Positions 1-8,010 of a stretch of 13,146 nucleotides of DNA are shown here, in pieces. This DNA is from JAAZMA01 sp036720245. Lineage in GTDB: Bacteria; Bacillota; Clostridia; Tissierellales; Tepidimicrobiaceae. Made by a program: the position numbers and the translations under genes. How positions within the stretch are numbered: position 1 is the first letter of the stretch; every line of letters begins with the position of its first letter. Where the stretch lies: positions 1 through 13,146 of the forward strand of contig DAIMNI010000063.1 in assembly GCA_036720245.1 (NCBI GenBank), in the 5' to 3' direction. The notes under the pieces are model-generated. The model searched no databases. It saw only the letters and a list, made by a program, of their open reading frames with translations, and was not told where the DNA came from.

Positions 1-3000
1 GCATTTATCGACCAAATGGCTTCTTTAATCGAAACGGATGCAGAAGGTTTAAACAAATTAGCGGCAAATCATAAGGATGTATATTCTATTGCATCTAGGT
101 GCGGAGTATTTGCCAAAACTGATATTCAGGCATTAATAAATCAGGGGGTATCTAAAGAAGATATAGCAGTTTCTGTATTTCAATCAGTAGTAAATCAGAC
201 TATATCTAATTTAGCCTGTGGTAGGCCTATAAAAGGAAATGTAGCCTTTTTAGGAGGGCCTTTACACTTTTTACCTGAATTAAGAGAAAGGTATGTAGAA
301 ACATTGGGGCTAGCTGAGGATGAAATAATATTTCCAAAGGACTCTCAATTATTTGTAGCTATAGGTGCTGCAGTTGCTTCAATAGAAGAAAAAACAATTA
401 GTTTTGAAGAACTAAAGAATAGGGCGTTAAATTCTAAAACATCTATTGAATCGGAAATTAGAAATATAAGGCCTTTATTTAGGGACGAAGAAGAATTAGA
501 AAAATTTAGAAGAGACCATATAACTCACAAAATGAATTATAAAGATATAAGTACCCATAAGGGAAAATCATTTCTTGGAATTGATGCGGGTTCTACTACT
601 ACTAAGGCCGTACTTATAGATGAGGATAATAATATTCTTTATTCTTATTATGGCAATAATAAAGGTAAACCGCTAGAATTGGCAGTAGAAATTTTAAAAG
701 AAATATATAAAAAGCTTCCTAGTGGGGAAAAGATCACTTATTCAACTGTAACAGGCTATGGGGAAGAATTTATTCAAGCTGCATTAAATATTGATATGGG
801 AGAAGTAGAAACTATGGCCCATTATAAGGCAGCACATTTTTTCCAACCAGATGTAGATTTCATTCTAGATATTGGTGGCCAGGATATGAAATGTATGAAA
901 ATAAAAGATGGAGTAATAGATAGTATACTTCTAAATGAAGCCTGCTCTTCAGGCTGTGGTTCCTTTTTAGAAACCTTCGCCCACTCATTAAATATGTCTG
1001 TAGAGGACTTTTTAAATGAGGGACTATTAGCAGAAAACCCTGTAGACTTGGGTTCTCGTTGTACAGTATTTATGAATTCTAAAGTAAAACAGGCACAAAA
1101 GGAAGGGGCTACTATAGGGGATATTGCAGCAGGATTATCCTATTCTGTAATAAGAAATGCTATACAAAAGGTAATAAAGGTAAGAGACCCAAAGACTTTA
1201 GGAGAAAATATAGTAGTCCAAGGTGGTACTTTTTATGGGGATGCTATTGTAAGATCCTTTGAGTTATTATCAGAAAGGGAAGTAGTTAGACCTGATATTC
1301 CTGGGCTAATGGGTGCATTAGGTGCAGCTTTAATAGCCAAAGAAAAATATGATGGAAAGGAATCCAATATAATAGAAAAAGAAGCATTAGATGGTTTTAG
1401 CTATAAAACTAAAACAGCCAATTGTGGTAGATGTGGAAACAATTGTCTACTTACTATAAACTTATTTTCCGATGGGGGTAGATATATTACGGGAAATAGA
1501 TGTGAAAAAGGTGCTGGAATTAAGAAAAGCAAGAAAAATATTCCAAACTTGTTTGAATATAAATATAAAAGAGTTTTTGATTATGAATCATTATCAGAAG
1601 AGGAAGCAAGTCGGGGAGCAGTGGGTATACCTAGAGTTTTAAATATGTATGAAAATTATCCTTTTTGGCATACATTTTTTACAGATTTGGGCTTTAGAGT
1701 AGTATTGTCTAGAGAATCCACTAGGGAAGTTTATGAAAAGGGTATAGCTTCCATACCTAGCGAAACTGCCTGCTACCCAGCTAAAATATCTCATGGGCAT
1801 ATTATGGATTTAATTGAAAAGGGTATAGATTTTATTTTCTACCCTGCTGTATTTTATGAGCATAAAGAAGATGAAAATGCAGATAATCATGTAAACTGCC
1901 CTGTAGTAATTGGATATTCTGAATTAATTAAGCATAATGTAGATGAAATAATGCATGGGGATATATTATTTTTAAATCCCTTTATATCCCTTGACGATAA
2001 AAAAGGGTTAGAAAAAAGACTTGGAGATGAATTAAAGGATTTTAAAATTCCTAGACGAGAAATAAAAAAGGCTACAGACAAGGCTTGGGAGGAATTAAGA
2101 AATTATAAGAGGGATATAGAGAAAAAGGGAGAAGAAACCTTAAAAATAATAGAAGAAGAAGGAATTCATGGTATAGTATTAGCTGGTAGGCCATATCATA
2201 TAGACCCTGAAATAAATCATGGTATTCCAGAATTAATTACTTCTTTAGGAATGGCAGTTTTAACAGAGGATTCCATAGCCCATTTAGACACACCAGCAAG
2301 GCCTTTAAGGGTACTAGATCAATGGGTATATCACTCTAGATTATATAGGGCTGCTTCCTTTGTGGCTACTCAAGACAATTTAGATTTAATACAACTAAAT
2401 TCTTTTGGCTGTGGATTAGATGCAGTTACAACGGATCAGGTGGAAGAAATCCTCCATGGATATGGGAAAATATATACAGTTCTTAAAATAGATGAAATTA
2501 GTAATTTAGGAGCTGCAAAAATTAGGGTAAGATCCCTAGATGCAGCACTAAAGGAAAGGAAGAAAAGGGGCTTTGAAGTAGAAAAGAAGAGCTATAAAGG
2601 AATTGAAAAAATATCATTTACTAAGGAAATGAGGGAAAATCACACTATATTAGCGCCTCAAATGGCTCCTACACATTTTTATCTATTGGAGGCAGCATTA
2701 AATACCTGTGGCTATAATTTGGAGTTCTTGCCAGCTTATGATCCAAAGGCCATAGATGAAGGTTTAAAATATGTAAATAATGATGCTTGTTTTCCATCTA
2801 TTATTACAGTAGGTCAATATATAGTGGCATTAAAATCTGGTAAATATGATTTAGACAATGTATCCTTGTTGATGAGCCAAACTGGTGGAGTATGTAGGGC
2901 TTCAAACTATATTGGGTTTATTAGAAAAGCCTTAAAGGATGCTGGATTTGGTAATGTACCTGTAATTGCAGTATCTGCCCAAGGTATAGAAACTAATCCA

Positions 3001-3888
3001 GGCTTTACCTATTCTTTGGATATGGCAAAGAAGTGTATGATGGCTGTAATATATGGAGATTTACTAAATAGAGTATTATATAGAGTAAGGCCTTATGAAA
3101 AAATCAAAGGCTCAGCAAATTTATTGGCAGAACATTGGATGAAAAAATGTATAGAGGCTGTAAAAGTTGGGGACAAGGACGAATATATAAGAAATATTCA
3201 TCAAATAGTAAAAGATTTTGATGAATTAGAAATAGATGAAAGTTTAGTTAAACCTAGAGTGGGAATTGTAGGAGAAATCTTAGTAAAATATCATCCTATG
3301 GCTAATAATAATTTAGTAGATATTTTAGAAGAGGAAGGTGCAGAGGCTGTATCCTCAGATTTAACAGACTTTTTAATGTATTGTTGCCAGAATGCAGATT
3401 ATAAATATAAATATTTATCTAAAAGTATATTCCCCAAAATAGGTGGAGATATTGCCATTAAATATATGGAACACTATCGAAAGCCTATGAGAGAGGCCTT
3501 AAGAAATTCTAAAAGATTTTATGAGCCTTCAACTGTGGAAGAGTTAGTAGCTGAAGCAGAGAAATTAGTATCTATAGGAAATCAATATGGAGAAGGTTGG
3601 CTTTTAACAGCAGAAATGTTAGAATTAATTCAACATGGTGCAGAAAATATAGTATGTACTCAACCTTTTGGCTGTTTACCTAATCATATTACAGGCAAAG
3701 GAGTAATAAAGGCCGTAAGGGATTTATACCCACAGGCCAATATAGTACCCATAGACTACGACCCAGGGGCTAGTGAAGTAAATCAATTAAATAGAATTAA
3801 ATTAATGCTTTCTACAGCTCATGATAATGTAGAGAAAAGAAAAGAAAAACAGAAGAAATATGAGAAAGGCAAATCATTGAAAGCATAG
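1..3888 (+). CDS. Acyl-CoA dehydratase activase / dehydratase-like fusion protein, 5' partial
   Basis: The reading frame is open from base 1 (A-F-I-D-Q before the first ATG at 16), so the N-terminus lies outside the window; 1,295 residues are visible, and relatives as I recall them run to about 1,400 or more. Residue numbers count from the ATG at 16. Residues 1-125 are the second half of a first BadF/BcrA-type ASKHA ATPase domain. Residues 185-445 are a complete second one, with the phosphate loop GIDAGSTTTK (188-197), DIGGQD (285-290) and the cysteines C310, C314 and C349 where activases bind a 4Fe-4S cluster. A cysteine group follows (C470, C473, C477, C496), then a DUF2229-like region and a C-terminal part resembling the dehydratase D component (motifs NNDACFPS, QTGGVCR, CTQPFGCLPN). 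Activases use ATP to push a low-potential electron into radical 2-hydroxyacyl-CoA dehydratases. This fusion carries activase and acceptor-like parts on one chain, and its substrate is unknown. It ends with TAG and converges on the aldehyde dehydrogenase. Confidence 0.88.
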   Translation, partial: AFIDQMASLIETDAEGLNKLAANHKDVYSIASRCGVFAKTDIQALINQGVSKEDIAVSVFQSVVNQTISNLACGRPIKGNVAFLGGPLHFLPELRERYVETLGLAEDEIIFPKDSQLFVAIGAAVASIEEKTISFEELKNRALNSKTSIESEIRNIRPLFRDEEELEKFRRDHITHKMNYKDISTHKGKSFLGIDAGSTTTKAVLIDEDNNILYSYYGNNKGKPLELAVEILKEIYKKLPSGEKITYSTVTGYGEEFIQAALNIDMGEVETMAHYKAAHFFQPDVDFILDIGGQDMKCMKIKDGVIDSILLNEACSSGCGSFLETFAHSLNMSVEDFLNEGLLAENPVDLGSRCTVFMNSKVKQAQKEGATIGDIAAGLSYSVIRNAIQKVIKVRDPKTLGENIVVQGGTFYGDAIVRSFELLSEREVVRPDIPGLMGALGAALIAKEKYDGKESNIIEKEALDGFSYKTKTANCGRCGNNCLLTINLFSDGGRYITGNRCEKGAGIKKSKKNIPNLFEYKYKRVFDYESLSEEEASRGAVGIPRVLNMYENYPFWHTFFTDLGFRVVLSRESTREVYEKGIASIPSETACYPAKISHGHIMDLIEKGIDFIFYPAVFYEHKEDENADNHVNCPVVIGYSELIKHNVDEIMHGDILFLNPFISLDDKKGLEKRLGDELKDFKIPRREIKKATDKAWEELRNYKRDIEKKGEETLKIIEEEGIHGIVLAGRPYHIDPEINHGIPELITSLGMAVLTEDSIAHLDTPARPLRVLDQWVYHSRLYRAASFVATQDNLDLIQLNSFGCGLDAVTTDQVEEILHGYGKIYTVLKIDEISNLGAAKIRVRSLDAALKERKKRGFEVEKKSYKGIEKISFTKEMRENHTILAPQMAPTHFYLLEAALNTCGYNLEFLPAYDPKAIDEGLKYVNNDACFPSIITVGQYIVALKSGKYDLDNVSLLMSQTGGVCRASNYIGFIRKALKDAGFGNVPVIAVSAQGIETNPGFTYSLDMAKKCMMAVIYGDLLNRVLYRVRPYEKIKGSANLLAEHWMKKCIEAVKVGDKDEYIRNIHQIVKDFDELEIDESLVKPRVGIVGEILVKYHPMANNNLVDILEEEGAEAVSSDLTDFLMYCCQNADYKYKYLSKSIFPKIGGDIAIKYMEHYRKPMREALRNSKRFYEPSTVEELVAEAEKLVSIGNQYGEGWLLTAEMLELIQHGAENIVCTQPFGCLPNHITGKGVIKAVRDLYPQANIVPIDYDPGASEVNQLNRIKLMLSTAHDNVEKRKEKQKKYEKGKSLKA

Positions 3889-3914
3889 GAGATATTTTGA
3901 GAATAAATAAAAGG

Positions 3915-4022
3915 AATGTCATTCTGAGCGCAGCGAAGGATCTCAGTTGGCAGAAAACTGAGATCCTTCACTACCTTGGTTTATTTCCATGGGTGTGCAG
4001 GGCCTATGTTCAGGATGACATT
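3915..4022 (+). repeat. 104-bp palindromic dispersed repeat, copy 1
   Basis: The core at 3917-4020 starts TGTCATTCTGAG and ends TTCAGGATGACA, which are imperfect terminal inverted repeats; the flanking AA/TT extends the pairing. Inside is a perfect 12-bp hairpin, GAAGGATCTCAG (3935-3946) pairing with CTGAGATCCTTC (3958-3969), with an 11-nt loop. A copy of the same length lies at 7154-7257 in reverse orientation. The element fills most of the gap between two convergent genes and could fold in RNA from either side, so it may act as a two-way terminator (inference). No transposase and no clear target-site duplication are visible. It is MITE-like in form. Confidence 0.85.
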
Positions 4023-4028
4023 ATTATT

Positions 4029-5399
4029 TTATTTCATAAACCTTTTTACCCATCTCAAGTTGCCTTTATAAGGAGGGTATCTTGTTTCTATATCTGGGCT
4101 AAGGCTTTTATCTGATATACTCTTATAATGGGTGAAGGTATCAAAACTATATTTTCCATGATAATGTCCCATTCCACTATTTCCAACTCCTCCAAAGGGC
4201 ATATTAGAATTAGTTAAATGCATTATAGTATCATTAATACATCCACCACCAAAGGATATGCTATTTATTACCTTATCTATTATTTTCTCATTGGTAGAAA
4301 AAATATATAGAGCTAAGGGCTTAGGCCTTTTCTTTATTTCCTCTATTACTTCTACTATAGAATCATATTCTAATATTGGAATTATAGGGCCAAAAATTTC
4401 ATCTTCCATGACTTTATCATTCCAATTAATATTATCCATTATAGTAGGAGATATATATAATTTTTCTAAATTACTATCTCCACCATAGATTATTTTATCT
4501 TCTTCCATTAAATCAATTAATCTATTAAAATGTTTTTCATTAATTATTCTTACATAGTCCTTATTATCTTCTATATTTTTCCCATAAAATTCTTCAATAT
4601 ATTTTATTAAATACTCAATAAATTCTTCTTTTACGTCTTTATGAACATACAAATAATCAGGGGCTACACAAGTTTGTCCAGCATTTAAAAATTTTCCCCA
4701 AATTATTCTTTTGGCAAATAATTCTAAATCCCCCTCTTTATCTATAATACAAGGGGATTTGCCCCCTAATTCTAAAGTAATAGGAGTTAAATTTTCAGCA
4801 GCTTTCTGCATAACCATTTTTCCTACGGCAGGGCTACCCGTATAAAATATATAGTCAAATTTTTCATCTAATACTTTTCTAGACTCTTTAGACTCTGCAT
4901 TTAGCACATGAATAAATTCTTCAGGGAAATTTTCATTTATGATTTTCTCCATAATCTTACTAGTATGAATAGAGGAACTAGCTGGTTTAATTATGGCAGT
5001 ATTTCCCGCTGCTATTGCTCCCACTAATGGAAATAATGTCAATTGAAATGGGTAGTTCCAAGGAGACATAATTAATACATTTCCATAGGGTTCTGGATAT
5101 ATATAGGATTTAGATTTAAAGTTAGTTATTGGAGTTTTTATCTTTTCTACCTTTGCCCAATTATGAATATTTTCTAGTGCATAGGAAATTTCACTTAATA
5201 CCATTCCAATTTCAGTAGAATAGGATTCAAACTCAGATTTTCCTAAGTCTTCCTTTAATGCCACCATAATATCCTTTTCATTTTCATTTATAATTTCCTT
5301 TAATTTTTCTAGCTGTTTTTTTCTAAAATTAATATCCTTAGTAGAATTTAAATTAAAAAAATCCCTTTGTTTATCTAATATTAATTTTATATAATTCAT
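4029..5399 (-). CDS. NAD(P)-dependent aldehyde dehydrogenase, class 3 type
   Basis: This 456-residue cytoplasmic enzyme oxidises aldehydes to carboxylates with NAD(P)+. The family motifs are all present: PWNYP (Asn115), IIKPA (Lys138), the cofactor loop FYTGSP (Thr187-Gly188-Ser189), ELGGKSP (general base Glu210), NAGQTC (catalytic nucleophile Cys244) and EIFGP (Glu334). The length and the late PFGGVGNSGMG motif fit the short class 3 / fatty aldehyde dehydrogenase branch, which usually accepts medium- to long-chain or aromatic aldehydes. The natural substrate cannot be read from the sequence. The start at 5399 is supported by a strong AAGGAGGT about 7 nt upstream and a plausible promoter. It is transcribed alone, divergent from the lipoprotein gene, and ends 8 bp from repeat copy 1. 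No motif is damaged. Confidence 0.95.
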   Translation of the reverse strand: MNYIKLILDKQRDFFNLNSTKDINFRKKQLEKLKEIINENEKDIMVALKEDLGKSEFESYSTEIGMVLSEISYALENIHNWAKVEKIKTPITNFKSKSYIYPEPYGNVLIMSPWNYPFQLTLFPLVGAIAAGNTAIIKPASSSIHTSKIMEKIINENFPEEFIHVLNAESKESRKVLDEKFDYIFYTGSPAVGKMVMQKAAENLTPITLELGGKSPCIIDKEGDLELFAKRIIWGKFLNAGQTCVAPDYLYVHKDVKEEFIEYLIKYIEEFYGKNIEDNKDYVRIINEKHFNRLIDLMEEDKIIYGGDSNLEKLYISPTIMDNINWNDKVMEDEIFGPIIPILEYDSIVEVIEEIKKRPKPLALYIFSTNEKIIDKVINSISFGGGCINDTIMHLTNSNMPFGGVGNSGMGHYHGKYSFDTFTHYKSISDKSLSPDIETRYPPYKGNLRWVKRFMK

Positions 5400-5421
5400 T
5401 TTTTATACCTCCTTCTATACT

Positions 5422-5450
5422 ATTATTTCTTATTGTAACTCAATTGTAAA
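5422..5450 (-). promoter_or_regulatory. Candidate sigma-A promoter of the aldehyde dehydrogenase gene
   Basis: On the minus strand TTTACA (5445-5450) is followed after 17 bp by AATAAT (5422-5427). It lies about 23 bp upstream of the start codon and just upstream of the strong ribosome binding site. Confidence 0.5.
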
Positions 5451-5475
5451 GACTTTTAGATTAGAGATTGATATA

Positions 5476-5506
5476 TTGACTATATGGTACTATATGTGAT
5501 TATAAT
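5476..5506 (+). promoter_or_regulatory. Candidate sigma-A promoter of the lipoprotein gene
   Basis: TTGACT (5476-5481) and a perfect TATAAT (5501-5506) are separated by 19 bp, slightly longer than the optimum. The -10 box ends 33 bp before the ATG, and AAAGAGGT (5526-5533) serves as ribosome binding site. It stands back to back with the aldehyde dehydrogenase promoter. Confidence 0.5.
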
Positions 5507-5539
5507 AGTATAGAATAAAAAAATGAAAGAGGTAATGAT

Positions 5540-6514
5540 ATGAAAGAGAAATCTATAATCTTAATTTTGATTATATCCTTAATATTATTAGTATCTTTAG
5601 CAGCTTGTAATCCAAAACAAAGGGAAGAGAATAAGAAAGAAACCATAGAAGGTGTTAAAAAGACAGAAGAACCTATTGAATACACAAGGGAAGAGATTAT
5701 GAAGGATTTTAGAGATATATTAAAATCTAAAAATGAACCTATGTCATTAGTAGAATTTACAGATGAAAATATTGCTAAAGTAGAAAAAGAAGATGCAGTG
5801 GAAATGATTATGGGATTAGAAAATACTCAAATAGAATATGTAGAAAAATATACAGATGAAATATTTACAGAAGACTATCAAAGCGAATTATTAAGGCTAT
5901 GGGAGTTAAATTCCACGGAAAGTTTATTTTTAAACATGGATGAAATAGAAGAGGTCAAAAACGAAGGTTTAAAAGAATTATTGGGAAAACTAAAATATGG
6001 AAAGTATAAATTAATTATGATGGAAGGGGCACTATATCCAATAATAGACTATGAGGCAATGAAGGGTTATGATAAATATCTAGATGATGAAACAAAAAGC
6101 TATTTAGATATTAAATCTTTAGAATCCAACTCGCCTAGCCTAATAGATGCTGCTATTTATGTGAGTTTTGATGAATTGGCAGCAAGATTAATAAAAGTAG
6201 AAGACCATATTAAAAAGTATCCAGAAGGCTCAAAAAATGAGGAATTACTTAGATTATATAGTACCTATTTAAAATTATATTTATCTGGTTCAGATAATTC
6301 CCCAATTTACAATTATGAAGACAAAGTAATATTAGAAGAAGTATTAAATAGTTATAAAAAGACTGCTAAAAACCAGAACAGCATAACTGGAGAAATAACT
6401 AATAAATATAAGGAAATTATTGAAAATAATAACAATATAATAGATGAAAATGTATTATCTAAAATAACTGAATGCCATAATGAGGCCATAGCAAAATTAG
6501 AAGCAAGTAAATAG
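5540..6514 (+). CDS. Putative lipoprotein of unknown function
   Basis: This 324-residue protein has a clear lipoprotein signal: a basic start, a hydrophobic run (residues 6-20) and the lipobox LAAC with Cys23. After lipidation by Lgt and cleavage by signal peptidase II, about 302 residues would be anchored on the outer face of the membrane. The mature part is highly charged, rich in Glu and Lys, apparently mostly helical, and has only one further Cys near the C-terminus (ITECHNEA). I see no catalytic motif and do not recognise the family. The ATG at 5540 is supported by AAAGAGGT 6 nt upstream and by the signal peptide beginning at once. Its own promoter precedes it, and the DJ-1 gene 40 bp downstream has a separate extended -10 box, so it need not be co-transcribed. 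Confidence 0.85.
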   Translation: MKEKSIILILIISLILLVSLAACNPKQREENKKETIEGVKKTEEPIEYTREEIMKDFRDILKSKNEPMSLVEFTDENIAKVEKEDAVEMIMGLENTQIEYVEKYTDEIFTEDYQSELLRLWELNSTESLFLNMDEIEEVKNEGLKELLGKLKYGKYKLIMMEGALYPIIDYEAMKGYDKYLDDETKSYLDIKSLESNSPSLIDAAIYVSFDELAARLIKVEDHIKKYPEGSKNEELLRLYSTYLKLYLSGSDNSPIYNYEDKVILEEVLNSYKKTAKNQNSITGEITNKYKEIIENNNNIIDENVLSKITECHNEAIAKLEASK

Positions 6515-6515
6515 T

Positions 6516-6524
6516 TGGTATAAT
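6516..6524 (+). promoter_or_regulatory. Extended -10 promoter candidate for the DJ-1 gene
   Basis: TGGTATAAT carries the TGn extension directly before a perfect TATAAT. No good -35 box is visible, which extended -10 promoters tolerate. It begins just after the lipoprotein stop codon and about 30 bp before the GTG start of the next gene. Confidence 0.45.
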
Positions 6525-6554
6525 AGAGATAAGTAAAATTCTAGGAGGGGTAAG

Positions 6555-7112
6555 GTGAAAAAAATATTATTATTTTTAGCAGAAGGCTTTGAGGAAGTGG
6601 AAGCCTTAACGGTGGTGGATTATCTTAGAAGAATGGACATAGTAGTAGATACTTGTTCTATTACAGAAGAAAAAGAAGTAAAGGGTGCCCATGAAATAAT
6701 TGTATTAGCCGATAAAATACTAAATGAAATAGAAGGGCCAAAGGATTATGATGGAATAGTTATCCCAGGAGGAATGCCAGGCGCTACTAATTTAAGGGAT
6801 GAAGAAAAGGTTATTAAATTAGTTCAGGAATTTAATCATGAAGAAAAACTAATAGCTGCTATATGTGCAGGTCCTATAGTTTTAGAAAGGGCAGGAATAT
6901 TAGAAGGAAGGGAAGTTACTTCTTATCCGGGCTTTGAAGGAGAATTAAAGGGCATATATAAAGAAGAATTAGTAGTTCAAGACAAAAATATAATAACAGC
7001 CAGAGGGCCAGCAGTAGCAGTATATTTTGCATTAAAAATATTAGAGAATCTATTAGATAGAAACAGGGTAGAGGATTTAAAAAAGGATATACTACTAGAT
7101 ATGGTGGAATAA
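6555..7112 (+). CDS. DJ-1/PfpI (ThiJ/YajL-type) family protein
   Basis: This 185-residue single-domain protein has the DJ-1 superfamily fold. It starts at GTG (6555) with AGGAGGGG (6543-6550) 4 nt upstream. Visible motifs are the N-terminal strand KKILLFLAEGFEEVEA, with Glu16 where DJ-1 has its conserved Glu18; the loop VIPGGMPGATNL; and the nucleophile elbow AAICAGP with Cys104, equivalent to human Cys106. TSYPGFE replaces the histidine region of human DJ-1, as in several bacterial members. Proposed roles in the family include redox or carbonyl stress protection and disputed deglycase or glyoxalase activity; sequence alone does not choose. The intracellular protease label of PfpI is unlikely for this short branch. 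It stands between the lipoprotein gene and a repeat-filled gap. Confidence 0.92.
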   Translation: MKKILLFLAEGFEEVEALTVVDYLRRMDIVVDTCSITEEKEVKGAHEIIVLADKILNEIEGPKDYDGIVIPGGMPGATNLRDEEKVIKLVQEFNHEEKLIAAICAGPIVLERAGILEGREVTSYPGFEGELKGIYKEELVVQDKNIITARGPAVAVYFALKILENLLDRNRVEDLKKDILLDMVE

Positions 7113-7115
7113 GAA

Positions 7116-7312
7116 AATTGACAATATACAATTGGCAATGGACAATTGTTGGCTGTCATCTTGAACGTAGGCTCTGCACACCCATTGAATAGGCATATGG
7201 AGTGAAGGATCTTGGTTTTCTGCCACTTAGAGATCCTTCGCTATGCTCAGGATGACATTTTAGGATTTTTTTGCAGCCTCAAATTGTTCTCACTGTCCCA
7301 AAACTGTCAATT
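7116..7312 (+). repeat. Longer imperfect inverted repeat enclosing repeat copy 2
   Basis: AATTGACA (7116-7123) is matched by TGTCAATT (7305-7312). Inside that, ACAATTGTTGGCTG (7142-7155) matches the reverse complement of the segment ending the right flank, CAGCCTCAAATTGT (7274-7287). The 104-bp repeat copy lies between these inner arms. The left flank also has AT-rich repeats of the form ACAATTGG/GACAATTG. The whole 217-bp gap between the DJ-1 gene and the glycosylase gene is therefore palindromic repeat DNA; no gene is visible in it. Confidence 0.6.
7154..7257 (-). repeat. 104-bp palindromic dispersed repeat, copy 2 (inverted)
   Basis: Read on the minus strand this matches 3917-4020 almost end to end: TGTCATYCTGAGC, AGCGAAGGATCTC, GGCAGAAAAC, GATCCTTCACT, ATGGGTGTGCAG and GCCTAYGTTCA are shared, and both cores are exactly 104 bp. 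The central hairpin is weaker here, GAAGGATCT (7204-7212) pairing with AGATCCTTC (7231-7239). Differences in one arm of each stem suggest separate drift rather than recent duplication. Confidence 0.88.
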
Positions 7313-7318
7313 GAATAA

Positions 7319-7325
7319 TGGAGGT
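7319..7325 (+). promoter_or_regulatory. Ribosome binding site fixing the glycosylase start
   Basis: TGGAGGT ends 4 nt before the ATG at 7330. An earlier in-frame ATG at 7318 overlaps this site and has no ribosome binding site of its own, so 7330 is the likely start. Confidence 0.75.
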
Positions 7326-7329
7326 TATC

Positions 7330-7938
7330 ATGAAATTAGATAGGGAATTTTATTCTAGAGATACTATAGTCCTAGCTAAAGATTTATTAGGAAAAATTAT
7401 TGTACATAATACTAGGGATTTAATTCTCAAGGCCAAAATAGTGGAAACAGAGGCATATTTAGGTGTAATTGACAAAGCTGCTCATACCTATGGTGGAAAG
7501 AAAACCAAAAGGGTAATGCCTATGTATGGACTACCTGGTACTTCCTATATATATTTAATCTATGGAATGTACTATTGTTTTAATATAGTAGCCAAAGAAG
7601 AGGGGACGCCAGAGGCAGTTTTAATAAGGGCTGTTGAACCAATAGAGGGCATAGATCAAATGGCTATAAATAGATTTGGTAAAAAATACGAAGATTTATC
7701 TAATTATCAAAAGAAAAATCTATCCAATGGACCAGGAAAATTATGTATTGCATTAGATATGGACAAAGATTTAAACGAAGAGGATTTATGTAAAGATAGA
7801 TTATATTTAGAAAAGGGAAAAGATGAGGATTTCCAAATAATTGAAACTACTAGAATAGGTATAGACTATGCAGAGGAAGCTAAGGATTGGCCCTGTAGAT
7901 TTTATATTAAAGGGAACCCTAATGTATCCAAATTGTAA
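7330..7938 (+). CDS. 3-methyladenine DNA glycosylase (AAG/MPG family)
   Basis: This 202-residue base-excision repair enzyme flips out and removes alkylated or deaminated purines such as 3-methyladenine and hypoxanthine. It belongs to the AAG/MPG fold, not the AlkA helix-hairpin-helix family. Family motifs: the start MKLDREFYSRDT; VETEAYLG with catalytic Glu41 and intercalating Tyr43; AAHTYGGKKTKR; the block YIYLIYGMYYCFNIV; VLIRAVEP; and SNGPGKLCIAL. The ending near CRFYIKGNPNVSKL matches the usual C-terminus (W.CRFy..gn..VS), so the gene is full length. The start at 7330 is chosen from the ribosome binding site and the conserved N-terminus. No clear promoter lies directly upstream, where the DNA is repeat sequence, so transcription may start inside the repeat or read through from the DJ-1 gene. 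Confidence 0.95.
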   Translation: MKLDREFYSRDTIVLAKDLLGKIIVHNTRDLILKAKIVETEAYLGVIDKAAHTYGGKKTKRVMPMYGLPGTSYIYLIYGMYYCFNIVAKEEGTPEAVLIRAVEPIEGIDQMAINRFGKKYEDLSNYQKKNLSNGPGKLCIALDMDKDLNEEDLCKDRLYLEKGKDEDFQIIETTRIGIDYAEEAKDWPCRFYIKGNPNVSKL

Positions 7939-7949
7939 ACTAATTTTTA

Positions 7950-7978
7950 TTGCAAATTTCCATTATATCTAGTATTAT
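7950..7978 (+). promoter_or_regulatory. Candidate promoter of the LCP gene
   Basis: TTGCAA (7950-7955) and TATTAT (7973-7978) are 17 bp apart, in the 72-bp gap before the LCP gene. The -35 box is a weak match. Confidence 0.4.
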
Positions 7979-8000
7979 TTAATTTATAGTTAGATATATT

Positions 8001-8006
8001 GGGGGT
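8001..8006 (+). promoter_or_regulatory. Ribosome binding site of the LCP gene
   Basis: GGGGGT lies 4 nt before the ATG at 8011 and 7 nt before a second ATG at 8014. A TTG at 7999 overlaps this site and is not a credible start. Confidence 0.6.
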
Positions 8007-8010
8007 TAAA

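Noticed and set aside
3897..4115. Small open frame on the plus strand starting near the end of the activase gene and containing VILSAAKDL
   Set aside because: It is read through the palindromic repeat and then antisense to the aldehyde dehydrogenase 3' end; it has no ribosome binding site, and such frames are a known by-product of this repeat type.
5500..5685. Open frame antisense to the lipoprotein signal region
   Set aside because: It is a shadow of the lipoprotein gene and its promoter, without a ribosome binding site or any recognisable product.
3917..7257. CRISPR-like repeats
   Set aside because: There are only two copies 3.1 kb apart in opposite orientation, with no regular spacers.
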